Shown one piece after another: positions 49,713 through 50,107 of a DNA stretch of 50,107 nucleotides. Source of the DNA: Halorubrum halodurans (GTDB taxonomy: Archaea; Halobacteriota; Halobacteria; Halobacteriales; Haloferacaceae); NCBI RefSeq assembly GCF_002252985.1, contig NZ_NHPJ01000082.1:1-50107 (forward strand), given 5' to 3'. Below the pieces are notes generated by a model. That model worked only from the letters and a program-made list of their open reading frames with translations. It searched no databases and was not told where the DNA came from. How positions within the stretch are numbered: position 1 is the stretch's first letter; every line of letters starts with the position of its first letter. The translations under genes were made by a program, and so were the position numbers.

Positions 49713-50107
49713 TCTGCCCCTCCGGCCGTCTCGCCTCTCCTCCAGCAGCGGCGTAAGCGGGATCACTCCTTCCGGTCCGTGTGTCGGTCGTCTTCCCGGT
49801 CGTCGTCAGGATTCCGGACGAAGCGATCGTCGTCGACGCGGTTGAGTTCGCTCCGTCGGTTTCGTCTTCCTCCGATGTCGTATATTCCGTTTCGTTTCCG
49901 CCGTCGGAGTCGTCATCCGATGTCTGATTTCCGACGGTTTCATCTCCTCCGTCCGGCGTAGCCGTGTCGTCAGTGGTGGTTTGATTGGTGTCGTCAGTGG
50001 TGGTTTGATTGGTGTCGTCGGTCTCGTCTGTCTCGTTGGTGGTACCGTCGGTGGTGGTTTGATTGGTACCGTCGGTAGTGTCCCTGGTGGTGGTCGTGTT
50101 CTCGATG
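49705..50107 (-). CDS. C-terminal end of a Thr/Asp-rich secreted protein (partial)
   Basis: A minus-strand frame is open from the window edge (50107) to TAG at 49705-49707, about 133 residues. It is dominated by Thr, Asp, Asn and Gln, with octapeptide repeats DDTNQTTT encoded by an exact 24-bp tandem repeat (49966-49989, 49990-50013). A looser acidic tail reads GGDETVGNQTSDDDSDGGNE. This is typical of O-glycosylated stalk regions of haloarchaeal surface proteins. The end has no membrane anchor (RRPEGQNA), so anchoring must lie elsewhere or the frame is extended by a shift. Its stop overlaps the ATG of the CARDB gene. Confidence 0.55.
   Translation of the reverse strand, partial: IENTTTTRDTTDGTNQTTTDGTTNETDETDDTNQTTTDDTNQTTTDDTATPDGGDETVGNQTSDDDSDGGNETEYTTSEEDETDGANSTASTTIASSGILTTTGKTTDTRTGRSDPAYAAAGGEARRPEGQNA

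Noticed and set aside
49966..50013. Tandem 24-bp repeats, considered as CRISPR
   Set aside because: Units are directly adjacent without spacers and encode an in-frame DDTNQTTT peptide; they are coding repeats.

Overview
The window is chromosomal or megaplasmid DNA of a haloarchaeon (class Halobacteria). The proteins are very acidic and Asp/Glu/Thr-rich, TATA-type promoters sit close to start codons, secreted proteins end in PGF-CTERM-like anchors, a Tat lipoprotein is present, and domain families typical of haloarchaea occur (MoxR/DUF58/DUF4129/DUF4350/DUF1616, DUF6516, DUF6517). I cannot name the genus; Halorubrum-like is only a guess.

There are two parts. Bases 1 to about 26,700 form a lower-GC, mosaic accessory region full of small defence or toxin-antitoxin modules and decayed sequence. 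In order it holds a tiny leaderless membrane protein; an MNT nucleotidyltransferase with a truncated HEPN partner; an ATP-dependent RNA ligase with a small partner; two copies of a winged-helix plus DUF6516 (TumE-like) cassette flanking a zinc-finger gene; two PIN-domain modules; and a winged-helix protein with a membrane tail. This last gene faces a four-gene block (8,992-14,456) in which three proteins carry divergent versions of one restriction-endonuclease-like module. I consider that block the best candidate for an undescribed system. Its last gene is cut by a 223-bp MITE with an 11-bp target duplication. A second winged-helix/MNT gene with a frameshifted HEPN follows. Then come glmU-like and glmS genes (convergent, amino-sugar supply), a mini zinc protein, an ABC exporter operon (two FtsX/MacB-type permeases, one ATPase, one DUF457-type membrane hydrolase), and remnants of a DUF4129 gene and of an NAD-dependent epimerase. 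Fragments of IS200/IS605-type right ends occur at least four times, and one related motif supplies the stop codon of two genes.

From 26,791 on the DNA is high-GC and core-like. It starts with a 3,372-residue secreted mosaic protein (beta-helix, PKD, GLUG and PGF-pre-PGF domains, PGF-CTERM anchor). Next is a membrane/AAA locus on alternating strands (DUF4129; DUF58 with two membrane proteins; MoxR with DUF4350 and a small membrane protein; DUF1616). After it come a Tat lipoprotein, a 742-residue CARDB-repeat surface protein and the C-terminus of a Thr/Asp-rich protein running off the window. A MoxR/DUF58/DUF4129 set next to cell-surface proteins suggests a role in assembling or maintaining surface proteins; that is inference.

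Domain calls come from reading translated sequence, without database searches.
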